Shown: positions 35,235 through 43,473, counted from the first letter of the stretch. The stretch is 64,000 nt of DNA from Pseudomonas sp. MYb185 (GCF_002979975.1 NZ_PCQD01000002.1:248001-312000); one strand, 5' to 3'. The notes: generated from the sequence alone by a model not told the origin. Made by a program: numbers and translations.

Positions 35235-35299
35235 GCTGCCATCCCTTGCGTTGAGGCCGCTCCGATATCGGCAGTGGGCGCAAGGGCAAGCTGATCGTT

Positions 35300-35317
35300 G
35301 CCGGGTTGCAACCCGGC
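35300..35317. repeat. 18-bp perfect palindrome
   Basis: GCCGGGTTGCAACCCGGC reads the same on both strands. It lies between the ligase start and the first recognisable codons of the luciferase-like remnant, so it may mark the breakpoint of that truncated gene or be a short repeat element. Confidence 0.5.
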
Positions 35318-35324
35318 GCTAAAG

Positions 35325-35732
35325 CGACCACTCATCAGCGCCAGCCAGTTCGTCGCCACCGGCCCGGACGCGGCTACTGTCGCCCAGGAACGGGAACGCT
35401 TCCGCGAGATGCTGGCTTTCCTGTTCTCGACACCGGCCTACCGGGCCAGTCTGGAGCTGTTTGGTTGGGGGGAGGTTGGAGATGCGCTGCAACAGTTGAC
35501 CCGTGAGCAACGCTGGAAGGAGATGCCGGGCATCCTTACCGACGAGATCCTCGATACCTTCCTGATCACCGCCGACTATGAGCAGTTGCCCAAGGCCATG
35601 GTGTCACGCTTCGGTGGTCTGGTTGATCGCGTCACGCTGACAGTGCCGAACGACCCGGCACATGACAGCCTGTGCGCCCAAGCCATCAAGGCGATTCGCG
35701 AAGAGGCCCGCAGCGCCAGAGCGGTCCGCTAA
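35325..35732 (+). pseudogene. C-terminal remnant of an LLM-class flavin-dependent oxidoreductase
   Basis: The frame encodes ISASQFVATGPD, ERERFREMLAFLFSTPAYR, SLELFGWGEVGDALQQL and RFGGLVDRVTLTVP, the last third of a luciferase-like (TIGR03617-type) oxidoreductase. Full proteins of the family are near 330 residues, while here only about 135 remain. The barrel start is missing, and the ligase gene on the other strand begins 90 bp upstream. No ATG occurs before 35409. It therefore looks like a gene truncated by rearrangement. No full copy is in the window. Confidence 0.65.
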
Positions 35733-35740
35733 CGGGACCG

Positions 35741-35762
35741 GGCTTCGTATCAACGAAGCCCT
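35741..35762. terminator. Hairpin terminator between the remnant and hsdA
   Basis: A perfect 9-bp stem, GGGCTTCGT / ACGAAGCCC, with loop ATCA between converging reading frames. TTGACTGCTTCT follows on the plus strand, and no clear T run is present on the minus strand. Confidence 0.55.
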
Positions 35763-35796
35763 TGACTGCTTCTCCGTTCCAACCAGAGGGGTGTAC

Positions 35797-36564
35797 TCAG
35801 AAACGGCTTGGGCGCACCATCGCGTCCATGCCGCCATCGGTGAACAGCACGGTGCCATGGATAAAACTGGCCTGCGGCGAGAGCAGGAAGCGGATCACCT
35901 CGGCCAGTTCCCCAGGCTGACTGCCGCGCCCCAGCGGCGCAACGAAGTTGCGGGTCGCCTCGCCATAACGCGGATCCTCGGTGGAGGCCTGATACAAGGG
36001 CGTCTCGACCACCCCCGGTGCCACCACATTGAGCCGCACTCCCCGCTTGGCCCACTCATGCACCTGACGCCGCACCAGCACACTAACCGCGTACTTGGAG
36101 CCGGCATAGGCCATGCTCGGATTGTTGGCCTGGTTCGCTGCATCAAGGGCCGCGGCCTCGTCAGCGGCCAGCATCAGTTCGACAATCGGCTGCTTGTCCG
36201 CACCAGGCTGCACCGAAGCGACCGAGCCAACCACCACCGCCGACGGCTGGCTGCCCTTGCCGAGCGCCTCCGCCAGCCCGTCGAGCAGGCTGCTGACAGC
36301 AAAATAGTTGACCGCCAGAATCAGCCCGCAACTGGGTGCGGTAACACCGACACCGGCGCACAGTACCAGGTGATCGAGCACGCCATTGCAGCGCTCGAGC
36401 ACCTCGCTTACCGCCTGCTGGCGACCAGCGGGGGTGGACAGATCGACATTGATATCACTGTTGGCGCGATCGATACCGATCACATCATGGCCGGCGTCAC
36501 GCAGTTGCTGGCACAAGGCGGCACCTATTCCAGAGGCGGCACCGGTCACGGCAGTAATGGGCAT
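35797..36564 (-). CDS. hsdA: 3alpha-hydroxysteroid dehydrogenase/carbonyl reductase
   Basis: A 255-residue SDR very like the Comamonas testosteroni 3alpha-HSD: VNVDLSTPAGRQQAV-type block, HLVLCAGVG, VNYFAVSSL, Ser114, Tyr153 and Lys157 (AYAGSK), DPRYGEATRNFVAPLGR and the C-terminal DGGMDAMVRPSRF. It interconverts 3alpha-hydroxy and 3-keto steroids with NAD(H), the entry step for bile acids and androsterone. The ATG at 36564 has AGGAG 7 nt upstream. It is the last gene of the cache, EthD, amidase, hsdA operon. Confidence 0.9.
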   Translation of the reverse strand: MPITAVTGAASGIGAALCQQLRDAGHDVIGIDRANSDINVDLSTPAGRQQAVSEVLERCNGVLDHLVLCAGVGVTAPSCGLILAVNYFAVSSLLDGLAEALGKGSQPSAVVVGSVASVQPGADKQPIVELMLAADEAAALDAANQANNPSMAYAGSKYAVSVLVRRQVHEWAKRGVRLNVVAPGVVETPLYQASTEDPRYGEATRNFVAPLGRGSQPGELAEVIRFLLSPQASFIHGTVLFTDGGMDAMVRPSRF

Positions 36565-36593
36565 GGTTGAACTCCTGTCATGGCTTGTCTGGA

Positions 36594-36618
36594 GGGCTGG
36601 CCGATTATCGGCCAGCCC
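36594..36618. other. Intercistronic hairpin between amidase and hsdA
   Basis: An 11-bp perfect stem, GGGCTGGCCGA / TCGGCCAGCCC, with a 3-nt loop, in the gap between the amidase stop (36648) and the hsdA start (36564). No T run follows on the minus strand, so it is more likely an mRNA-stability element or attenuator than a full terminator. Confidence 0.55.
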
Positions 36619-36647
36619 GGTATCTGTTCCGTGGCCGGGATGCGCAC

Positions 36648-38168
36648 TCAGATCGGCGGCAGCCGGTCGAACCACGGCCTGGCCTGCTCCAGCTGGCCGG
36701 CCAACCGCAGCAGGGTGCGCTCGGCGCCGAAGCGCCCGGCGAACATCACTCCGATCGGCAACCCCTCGGCGCTCCAGTACAGCGGGACCGACATGGCCGG
36801 CTGGCCAGTGATGTTGTACAGCACGGTGAATACCGAGCTACGGGTGGCCACAGGACCGAAATCCTCCAGCGGCAGATCCATGTCCACCACGCCCAGCGGC
36901 GGCGGTGCCCAGGTCATGGTCGGGCTGAGAATCAGGTCGTAGCCTTCCATGAAGCGGGCCATGTCGCGACCGGTCTGGCGCAGCCCTTCCTGGGCGCGCA
37001 TGTAATCCACCGCGCTGACCTGCCGGCCCCAGCCCAGCATCTCCATGTTCACCGGCTCCAGGTCATCGGCGGTCACCGCCCGACCCAGTTGCGCCTCACG
37101 CACAGCGATGCGTTCAGCCAGGCTGGTGACACTGAGAGTACCGGAGGCCTGCATGGCCGCCTGCATATCCACCTCGGGAACCGCCTCGACCACCTCATGG
37201 CCCAGTTCGGCACACAGTCGAGCCGCATCCTCCAGCGCATCCAGGCATACCTGATCGACCGGCATATCCAGCAGCGGCTGGCGCATCAGGGCGATGCGCA
37301 GGCGTCCCGGCGCCTGCTGCAACTGGGCGAAATAGGAACCCTGCCCGGCACCCTCGAAACCCTGCCCCGGATTGTCCCAGGCCAGCGCATCGAGCAGTGC
37401 CGCCGAGTCGCGCACGCTGCGGCTGATCACATGCTGCGCTGACAGCAGGCCACGCGCTTCGCCTGCAGCGTTGCCGATCGGTACCAGATCACGGCTCGGC
37501 TTGAGACCGAACAGCCCGCAGGACGATGCAGGCAGGCGGATCGAACCGCCGCCATCGCTGGCGTGCGCCACCGGCAGGATACCGGCGGCGACCGCAGCCG
37601 CCGCACCACCGGATGATCCGCCGGCGCTGTGTTCGAGATTCCAGGGGTTGTGCGTATCGCCGAACAGGGTACCTTCGGTGGAGGGGCTGTTACCGAATTC
37701 GGGGCTGTTGGTCTTGCCGAAGATCACCAGCCCGGCCTGGCGCGCCTTGCGTACATAGGGGTCATCCGTGGCCGCTTTCGCCTCGCGGAAGAAACGCGAG
37801 CCGTGGGTAGTGACGGTATCGGCCATACTGATGCCCAGGTCCTTGAGCAGGAACGGCACGCCGCGGAACGGGCCTTCGGGAATGCTCGCACTGGCCAGCT
37901 TGCGCGCAGCCTCATAGTGCTTGATGACCACCGCATTGATGCTGGGGTTGACCTGTTCGGTGCGAGCGATCGCCAGCTCCAGCAATTCGGCCGCGCTGAC
38001 CTGCCCGTCGCGGACGAGGCGTGCCAGCTCAAGCGCGTCGCAGCGCCGGTACTCTTCGAAACTCATGCCACTTGCCGCCATCGCGGGCGGCAGGCGCAGA
38101 TTGAATGCCAGGCCGGCGGCCAGGCAGGCGGAACCTTGCAGAAAATGCCTTCGCGTCATACCGGGCAT
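36648..38168 (-). CDS. Tat-exported amidase (amidase signature family)
   Basis: A 506-residue amidase. The N-terminus MTRRHFLQGSACLAAGLAFN is a twin-arginine signal, so the enzyme is probably periplasmic. The catalytic triad Lys109, Ser185 (SAGGSSGG) and Ser209 (DGGGSIRLP) is complete, with the 24-residue Ser-Ser spacing of the family. In this operon with 3alpha-HSD a plausible substrate is a glycine- or taurine-conjugated bile acid, but amidase substrates cannot be read from sequence. A three-codon upstream frame (ATG AGG AAG TAA) sits just before the start, in the AACAATAATGAGG context. Confidence 0.8.
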   Translation of the reverse strand: MPGMTRRHFLQGSACLAAGLAFNLRLPPAMAASGMSFEEYRRCDALELARLVRDGQVSAAELLELAIARTEQVNPSINAVVIKHYEAARKLASASIPEGPFRGVPFLLKDLGISMADTVTTHGSRFFREAKAATDDPYVRKARQAGLVIFGKTNSPEFGNSPSTEGTLFGDTHNPWNLEHSAGGSSGGAAAAVAAGILPVAHASDGGGSIRLPASSCGLFGLKPSRDLVPIGNAAGEARGLLSAQHVISRSVRDSAALLDALAWDNPGQGFEGAGQGSYFAQLQQAPGRLRIALMRQPLLDMPVDQVCLDALEDAARLCAELGHEVVEAVPEVDMQAAMQASGTLSVTSLAERIAVREAQLGRAVTADDLEPVNMEMLGWGRQVSAVDYMRAQEGLRQTGRDMARFMEGYDLILSPTMTWAPPPLGVVDMDLPLEDFGPVATRSSVFTVLYNITGQPAMSVPLYWSAEGLPIGVMFAGRFGAERTLLRLAGQLEQARPWFDRLPPI

Positions 38169-38191
38169 CGGTTACTTCCTCATTATTGTTA

Positions 38192-38833
38192 TCAGGGTTG
38201 AAAGGCGACGAAGCGCTCCTGCAACTGGCTTGGGGCTGTGCTGCTGCGCACCAGCCACAACTCATGCAGCAATCCGGGCAGCTCGTTCAGCCGGGCCGGC
38301 ACCGCCTCGCGACGGTCGAGCCAGTCCAGCCACAACAGTGCATTGCACGGAAAGGGTCGCTGCGGATCACTATGCAGCAGGTCCAGGCGCATTGCGTGAA
38401 GATCAGGCCGGGTGTCAGCCAGACGCCGGGCCAATTGCTCGACCACCGCTCGCAACGGCTGTTCCTCCAGTTGCAGCAGCAGAACCTGGCTTTCCAGTCG
38501 CTCTGCCGGCACCTCGGCAGCAGGCACGATCAACGGGTATTCCGTGGCGGCAGCGATGCGGATGCGGCTTTGATCCATGAACTGCTGTTCATCGTCCAGA
38601 ATCAGCTGGCGCGAGCGTGAGGCCATCAGATCGTACTGGCTCAGATCCTCGGCCAGCTCGAACTCGCTGATGCAGTCGAAGTCCAGCTGCGGCTGATCCA
38701 GTACATGATTGCGCACATAGCGACGAAAGGGAAAGTGCTGCATGGCCAGCCAGCAATGGGTGTTTTCATAATAGTGGCGAAATTCGGTACGACCGAGGTC
38801 CGCCCGGCGCGATATCAGCGACACTGCTTTCAT
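38192..38833 (-). CDS. EthD-domain protein
   Basis: A 213-residue protein whose first 100 residues (MKAVSLISRRADLGRTEFRH, then YYENTHCWLAMQHFPF) match the EthD ferredoxin-like fold seen in small ancillary proteins of catabolic operons. The second half (about 110-213) looks like a degenerate repeat of the same fold. The role is not known: a small-molecule-binding or isomerase-like activity is possible. It sits between the cache-domain gene and the amidase gene with short gaps (25 and 23 bp), so it is cotranscribed. Confidence 0.65.
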   Translation of the reverse strand: MKAVSLISRRADLGRTEFRHYYENTHCWLAMQHFPFRRYVRNHVLDQPQLDFDCISEFELAEDLSQYDLMASRSRQLILDDEQQFMDQSRIRIAAATEYPLIVPAAEVPAERLESQVLLLQLEEQPLRAVVEQLARRLADTRPDLHAMRLDLLHSDPQRPFPCNALLWLDWLDRREAVPARLNELPGLLHELWLVRSSTAPSQLQERFVAFQP

Positions 38834-38858
38834 TGCATACCTCTACTCGGAAACAGGT

Positions 38859-39734
38859 TCAGTCGCGGCGTCCAGGTGCCTGCTCACCGGCACCGTGATA
38901 CCAGCCCACCAACACCAGATAACGGTCCACCCGATGGATCAGCGCGGTCTTGTCTTCGACCTGCTGGGTAGCCGGGTTGCGCCAGCGGTAATCGAACTCG
39001 CCGGAATCACGCCCCTGCATCCGCTCGAGGATAGGCGCGCCCAACGGCTTCCCGGCATGGTCCTCGACATTGTCGAAGCGGCTGCCGACCAGCCCGCGGT
39101 TATAGCCATGGGCAACGAAGCGGCGGGTTTCGCTGTCGATGATCACTGGATAGGTGTCATCCTGATAGAACTGGCTATCCAGCCGGTTGATCTGTTCGAT
39201 GGTCTGTTCGGGGTCATCGGCCAGCGCCGCCGACACCCTTTCCAGCATGTTATGCGCCTCGGCGGGATCGGAACGGGGAATGTAGTAACCGACCGCCAGA
39301 ATGGCCTGATCGAATACCCGGTAGAAGGCCTTCTTGCGCTCCACCCTGCCCTGGCGCCAGTTGATCCAGCGGTACTCGCCCTCCAGGATATCCTCACTCA
39401 CCGGATGTTCGAGAATCGCCTGGAAGCCGGTACGCAACTGATCATCAAGCAGCGGTGAGATGTCCCGGCCAATCAGCTGGCGCGAGGGACCACCGCTGGC
39501 CAGCATGATGCCGTCGCGGTCCACCACGAACACATACAGGTCATCCTCGGTGAACTGCCCCAGGCGGCTGAAGGCAGCGAAGGCACGCTCGCCTTCCTGC
39601 TGATAGTGGGTCGCGGCCCGTTCGAGCAACGCACGGGCCCGCTGCTCGTCATCCTGCTCCGCCGCCAGCACCAGGCCAGGCAGCAATAGGCAAGCCAGCA
39701 GACTGGCCATCAGTCCTTTTATCCACAATCTCAT
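38859..39734 (-). CDS. Exported stand-alone double-cache-domain protein
   Basis: A 291-residue protein with a signal peptide (GLMASLLACLLLPGLVLA, cut near residue 25) and no transmembrane segment or signalling domain after it. Two cache-like sensor repeats are visible: DDLYVFVVDRDGIMLASGGP..LIGRDISP near residue 60 and DDTYPVIIDSETRRFVAHGY..LVGSRFDN near residue 190. Cache domains normally sit in receptors; here the protein should be free in the periplasm and bind a small molecule. GGAGG precedes the ATG by 5 nt. It is the first gene of the operon with EthD, amidase and hsdA, and has the 19-bp element 62 nt upstream. Confidence 0.7.
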   Translation of the reverse strand: MRLWIKGLMASLLACLLLPGLVLAAEQDDEQRARALLERAATHYQQEGERAFAAFSRLGQFTEDDLYVFVVDRDGIMLASGGPSRQLIGRDISPLLDDQLRTGFQAILEHPVSEDILEGEYRWINWRQGRVERKKAFYRVFDQAILAVGYYIPRSDPAEAHNMLERVSAALADDPEQTIEQINRLDSQFYQDDTYPVIIDSETRRFVAHGYNRGLVGSRFDNVEDHAGKPLGAPILERMQGRDSGEFDYRWRNPATQQVEDKTALIHRVDRYLVLVGWYHGAGEQAPGRRD

Positions 39735-39770
39735 CAGCGCCTCCGTTTCGGTGCCTTTGGGGTCAGCCCC

Positions 39771-39814
39771 ACGGTAGGCGAGCCGGTCGCAGCTCACATC
39801 GTCCGTTCGGACGG
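39771..39814 (-). promoter_or_regulatory. Cache/amidase/hsdA operon promoter with operator site 5
   Basis: On the minus strand CCGTCCGAACGGACGATGT (39814-39796), with an almost perfect GTCCG-AA-CGGAC core, is followed after exactly 19 nt by TACCGT (39776-39771), a three-of-six -10 match. The ATG of the cache gene is 62 nt from the element. The kshA terminator lies just beyond the element. Confidence 0.6.
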
Positions 39815-39825
39815 GCGCGCAACGC

Positions 39826-39851
39826 AAAAGCCGCCCGAAGGGGCGGCTTTT
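39826..39851 (-). terminator. Rho-independent terminator after kshA
   Basis: An 11-bp perfect stem, AAAAGCCGCCC / GGGCGGCTTTT, with loop GAAG. It stands 17 bp after the kshA stop at 39868 and ends with TTTT on the minus strand, separating kshA from the cache operon. Confidence 0.88.
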
Positions 39852-39867
39852 GTATAACCAACAGCGC

Positions 39868-40908
39868 TTATTTGTTATCAACCACAATGAACTCGCGGAG
39901 TTCCTGCATCTGCGCTGGTACCTCAGCCTCATCGATATAGAACTGACCGTACCACTCGCGCAGCTGATAGATGGGGCCATCCCCTTCAGCCAGCACCGGG
40001 TTGTCGACCGGACGCTTGGTGCTCCAGATATCCACGTCCTGATAGAAGGAGGTGCGGTTCTGCTGCACATAATCCAGTGCCAGCTGCTTGTTCTGCTCTT
40101 CAGTCCAGCCAGGGACCTTCTTCACCAGCACACCGAAACGCAGCTCGAACTGGTTCGGGCCGATCGGCACGTGGCAGTTGAGAAGAATGGATTCCACGAC
40201 CAGGCCGTCGTACTCCGCACGCATGCGAGTGAGGTGGGTAGCCGGGCCGTAGTAGGCCGAGTCCGCCACCAGGTCACCGCCCAGACGCTCGGAGTCCCCG
40301 TGGAACTCCTGGGTGCCGATATGCCCTTTGAAAGTATTGCGGAAGTACTTGGTCGGTGCACCATGCACCGGACCGAAATGCTGGGCGTCGACCAGGTTAT
40401 CCACCAGCTCACGGGGGTGGGTGTCGATGATCATCAGGTCCAGGTGCCAGTCGTCGTCCCACTCGTCGCTGTCGATCTCCGGCAGGTAGGGAATCTCGAC
40501 ACCTTCGGCCGGAGGCAGGCCTTCCGGGTTGTGCCAGACGAACAGCAGGCGGTTGACCTCGCAGGTCAGCCACTTGCGGGTCTTGGCCTTGGGCGGAATG
40601 CGCTTGCAGTAGGGAATTTCGGCACAGCGGCCACTGGCGTCGAATTGCCAATGATGGAATGGGCAAACCACCTTGCCATCAACCAGCTCGCCCTGGGACA
40701 GGTCCGCACCCATGTGCGGACAGTAGGCATCCAGCACGGCAATTTCATCGTTCTTGCCGACGAAGGCCAGCAGACGGGTACCGAAGATGTTCAGGGTGTG
40801 CAACTTGCCATCGCGATAGGTCTTGGTCTCACCAAGACAGTGCCAGCCGCGGGCATAGCGGTACTCCGCCGTTTCCGCCACCGGTTTGACTTCGATCATC
40901 TGATTCAT
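39868..40908 (-). CDS. kshA: KshA-like Rieske oxygenase of 3-ketosteroid 9alpha-hydroxylase
   Basis: A 346-residue Rieske non-heme iron oxygenase. The [2Fe-2S] ligands are Cys63, His65, Cys82 and His85 (YCPHMGADL, CPFHHWQFD). The mononuclear iron site is NLVDAQHFGPVH, with Asn171, Asp174, His177 and His182. Size and motifs match KshA, which hydroxylates C9 of 3-ketosteroids and so triggers ring-B opening with KstD. KshB is encoded about 20 kb away. The ATG at 40908 follows GAGGA. A good -10 (TATAAC at 40937-40932) lies 24 nt upstream, without the 19-bp element at the usual spacing. Confidence 0.88.
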   Translation of the reverse strand: MNQMIEVKPVAETAEYRYARGWHCLGETKTYRDGKLHTLNIFGTRLLAFVGKNDEIAVLDAYCPHMGADLSQGELVDGKVVCPFHHWQFDASGRCAEIPYCKRIPPKAKTRKWLTCEVNRLLFVWHNPEGLPPAEGVEIPYLPEIDSDEWDDDWHLDLMIIDTHPRELVDNLVDAQHFGPVHGAPTKYFRNTFKGHIGTQEFHGDSERLGGDLVADSAYYGPATHLTRMRAEYDGLVVESILLNCHVPIGPNQFELRFGVLVKKVPGWTEEQNKQLALDYVQQNRTSFYQDVDIWSTKRPVDNPVLAEGDGPIYQLREWYGQFYIDEAEVPAQMQELREFIVVDNK

Positions 40909-41118
40909 GATTCTGATCCTCACTGAGCGTTGTTATAGTTTTCTGCACGGCTCGGTCCAGCCACTATGCCTGCGCCACTCGATGCGGGGGCGTGAACCTG
41001 TCGGAGAAACCACGTCCGATGTACGGTATCTTCGCGTCAAGCCGGGACGCCGGCATCCTTCACTTGGACTAGGGGCCGTTGACAGGCGCGGTATGCGGCT
41101 GGGCAGCCGGCGGCCGCC

Positions 41119-41958
41119 TCAGTCCAGGGTCCAGTCCGGGACGATGCCATGCTCCAGGGCAAAGGGTTGCGCGTGCACCGTTCTCTTCTGGTGCAGGCCC
41201 TGCGCATCGCTGACCGCCAGCCAGCACATCACCGCCGCCGGCACTGGCGGCGGCGCAGAGCCGGCACCGAGCGCGCGTACCCCCGCCTCGCCGATGGTGG
41301 CCTTCAGCGCCTCGGTGGTGACCACCCCGGGGTTGACCGTATAGGTACGCAGGCCGCGACCGCCCATCTCCGCCTTGAGCACCCCGGACAAGCGCGACAC
41401 TGCCGCTTTACCCGCGCCGTAGGCATACCCCCAACCACCCTTGTCGGCGGCCACCGGCGGATTGCTCTCGCCGGCACCGGAGGTGACATTGATGATCACC
41501 CCTTCGCCCTGCTCCAGCATCGGCACCAGTAGCCGCTGGGTCAGCAGTACCGGGGCCAGGATATAGCCGCGATACATGCGCTCCAGGGTCTCTGCGCTCA
41601 GTTGCAGGAAGGTCGAATTTAGGTCTTTGCCCTGGTACACCGCATTGTTGACCAGCACATCGATGCGCCCGGCCTGCTGCAGCAGGCTGTCGGCCGCAGC
41701 CAGCACCGAGTCGGTATCCAGCAGGTCCATGGGAATGCACCAGGCCTGGCGGCCAAGTGCGCGGATTTCGGTAGCCACCGAGGCCAGGCTGCCCGGCAAG
41801 GGCTGGCCATCGGCACCGGTCAGGCTGTGATCATGCCGCTGGCCGTCTTCCAGTGTCCGCGCACTGACGGCCACATCGAACCCGGCCCGGGCGAAGGCCA
41901 GCGCGGTTTCCCGACCAATGCCACGGCTGGCGCCAGTGACCAATACCACCTTGCTCAT
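41119..41958 (-). CDS. Short-chain dehydrogenase/reductase
   Basis: A 279-residue SDR beginning MSKVVLVTGASRGIGRETAL. It has NNAVYQGK in place of the usual NNAG continuation and an active-site region VTSGAGES..GGWGYAYGAGKAA (Ser, Tyr, Lys). The C-terminal 50 residues are longer than in simple SDRs. The substrate is unknown: a steroid or acyl-CoA alcohol is likely from its place between kshA and the LuxR genes. It is transcribed alone from a promoter carrying a near-perfect copy of the 19-bp element. Confidence 0.75.
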   Translation of the reverse strand: MSKVVLVTGASRGIGRETALAFARAGFDVAVSARTLEDGQRHDHSLTGADGQPLPGSLASVATEIRALGRQAWCIPMDLLDTDSVLAAADSLLQQAGRIDVLVNNAVYQGKDLNSTFLQLSAETLERMYRGYILAPVLLTQRLLVPMLEQGEGVIINVTSGAGESNPPVAADKGGWGYAYGAGKAAVSRLSGVLKAEMGGRGLRTYTVNPGVVTTEALKATIGEAGVRALGAGSAPPPVPAAVMCWLAVSDAQGLHQKRTVHAQPFALEHGIVPDWTLD

Positions 41959-41996
41959 GTTCTGCTCCTGAATTGCCTGAGGCTATGCTGGGAAAC

Positions 41997-42040
41997 AGTA
42001 TCGGAGGCCACGACGCCACGTTCATCGTCTGCGCAGACTA
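41997..42040 (-). promoter_or_regulatory. SDR promoter with operator site 6
   Basis: On the minus strand TAGTCTGCGCAGACGATGA (42040-42022) has a perfect 12-bp palindrome, GTCTGCGCAGAC. GATACT (42002-41997), a four-of-six -10 match, follows after exactly 19 nt. The SDR start codon is 64 nt from the element. Confidence 0.65.
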
Positions 42041-42173
42041 GGATCGGCGGCAAGGGATGGGGCAGGTTTGCATCTATTCAGGGATATGCATGCGCCTGGA
42101 AGGTCGAGGTCCATCTCGACCAACGGAGCAGCATGGAACACTGCTGGCAGGGATGGAACCCGGCCTTCCTCGT

Positions 42174-43415
42174 TCAGCGGCTCTGCAGCGAGCGCAGCTG
42201 GGGCTGGGCGATCACGGCCGTGCGGCTGCCCAACGGGGTGACATTGCCGCGTCCCAGGGTTACCACGCTGTTGAGCATGACCCGCACCAGTTCCGCCTGG
42301 CGGCGTACGCCGGTCTTGGAGAAGATCGCCCGCAGATGGGCCCGGGCGGTGTTACGCATGATGCCGAGGTTCTCCGCGGCTTCCTCCAGAGACAGACCAT
42401 TGGCCAACTGCAACGCCAGCATGGTTTCCGCCGGGGTGAAATTGAACAGCTCCTTGGCCACCCGGTTATCCACCTGGGATTTGCCCACAGCATCGCGGAT
42501 ATACACCATCACCGCGGGCTGGCCACGGCCCTCGGCCCATTCGGCGCCGGGAATGGGTTCCACCACCACACCCAGGCTGACCTCACCCGACGGCCGGGCG
42601 ATCGACAGCGCTTCGCGGGTTTCCCGCGGTTGCGACGCATCCTTGGACTCGACCGCATCCCTGATCAGCTTGTGCAGCTCACGGTTGTCACTCGGATAAC
42701 TGGCTTCCAGTCGCGAGCCAACCAACTTGAGGCCATCGGTATGGCCGAGCAGCTCGCGGGCGACATCGTTCAGTTGCAGCACGCTACCGGTCTCGTCCAG
42801 CACCAGGGTCGCCACCGACAGGCGATTGACCGCTTCGGCATACAGATTGCCCAGCGATGCACTGCGGCCCAGCAGGTTGTGTACATGCAGACTGCGCCGC
42901 AGATGCGGTACCAGTCGCGAACACAGCGCCTTGTCACTCTCGGTGAAGGCCGGTTGGGATTGACCGCGGGTGATGCGAAAGCGCAGTACCCCCGAGTCGG
43001 CAGTGGAGATGTCCGCTCCCATGACATGGTAGACATCGTTCAGTTTGCTGTAGTCGCGGTAGTAGGCGCAGTTCTCCCATTCCTGGAAGCTCATCACATC
43101 ATCCACGGTGAAAACCCGGTCCGCCGGCATGTTGGAGAATGGCGTATCGCCATGCAGGTAACGGAAATAGGTCACCTTGCCACTACCTTCCAGATCTCCG
43201 GCGACCAGCATGAGACCCACGTCCTCGACGCCGGGAATACGCAGGATCAGGGTAACGTAGTTGGCCTGGAACAGGCCGCGCAGCTCCTCAAGCGCCTCGG
43301 ATAGGTGCTCGGTCTCCAGCGCACCATCATGGATCCGTCCGATAATCCGGTCGTAGTCATCCAACGACAACCCGTTCTCGATCGATTGAAAATGCATTGT
43401 GCTTATTGTTGTCAT
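42174..43415 (-). CDS. LuxR-type transcriptional regulator 2
   Basis: A 413-residue regulator. The N-terminal 180 residues hold a conserved block (LDDYDRIIGRIHDGALETEH, LFQANYVTLILR, YYRDYSKLNDVYHVMGADI). A PAS-like segment lies near 200-260 (LSVATLVLDETGSVLQLNDV). The LuxR helix-turn-helix is at about 330-390 (FTPAETMLALQLANGLSLEE, then NTARAHLRAIFSKTGVRRQ). It is a close paralogue of the regulators at 43577 and 54851. GAGG precedes the ATG by 8 nt. It is a candidate activator of the steroid genes, comparable in family to TesR of Comamonas. Confidence 0.85.
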   Translation of the reverse strand: MTTISTMHFQSIENGLSLDDYDRIIGRIHDGALETEHLSEALEELRGLFQANYVTLILRIPGVEDVGLMLVAGDLEGSGKVTYFRYLHGDTPFSNMPADRVFTVDDVMSFQEWENCAYYRDYSKLNDVYHVMGADISTADSGVLRFRITRGQSQPAFTESDKALCSRLVPHLRRSLHVHNLLGRSASLGNLYAEAVNRLSVATLVLDETGSVLQLNDVARELLGHTDGLKLVGSRLEASYPSDNRELHKLIRDAVESKDASQPRETREALSIARPSGEVSLGVVVEPIPGAEWAEGRGQPAVMVYIRDAVGKSQVDNRVAKELFNFTPAETMLALQLANGLSLEEAAENLGIMRNTARAHLRAIFSKTGVRRQAELVRVMLNSVVTLGRGNVTPLGSRTAVIAQPQLRSLQSR

Positions 43416-43473
43416 GGTTGCAACCTCATGCCTTCGGCTTCGGTGAAGCTCGCGTTCTTATCGTTATCAGGCG

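Noticed and set aside
41053-41071. Possible operator copy upstream of kshA (minus strand TAGTCCAAGTGAAGGATGC)
   Set aside because: TAGTCC and GATG match, but the invariant GACGA is broken and the hexamer 19 nt on (GAAGAT) is poor. kshA has a better -10 (TATAAC at 40937-40932) elsewhere, so it was left out of the motif set.
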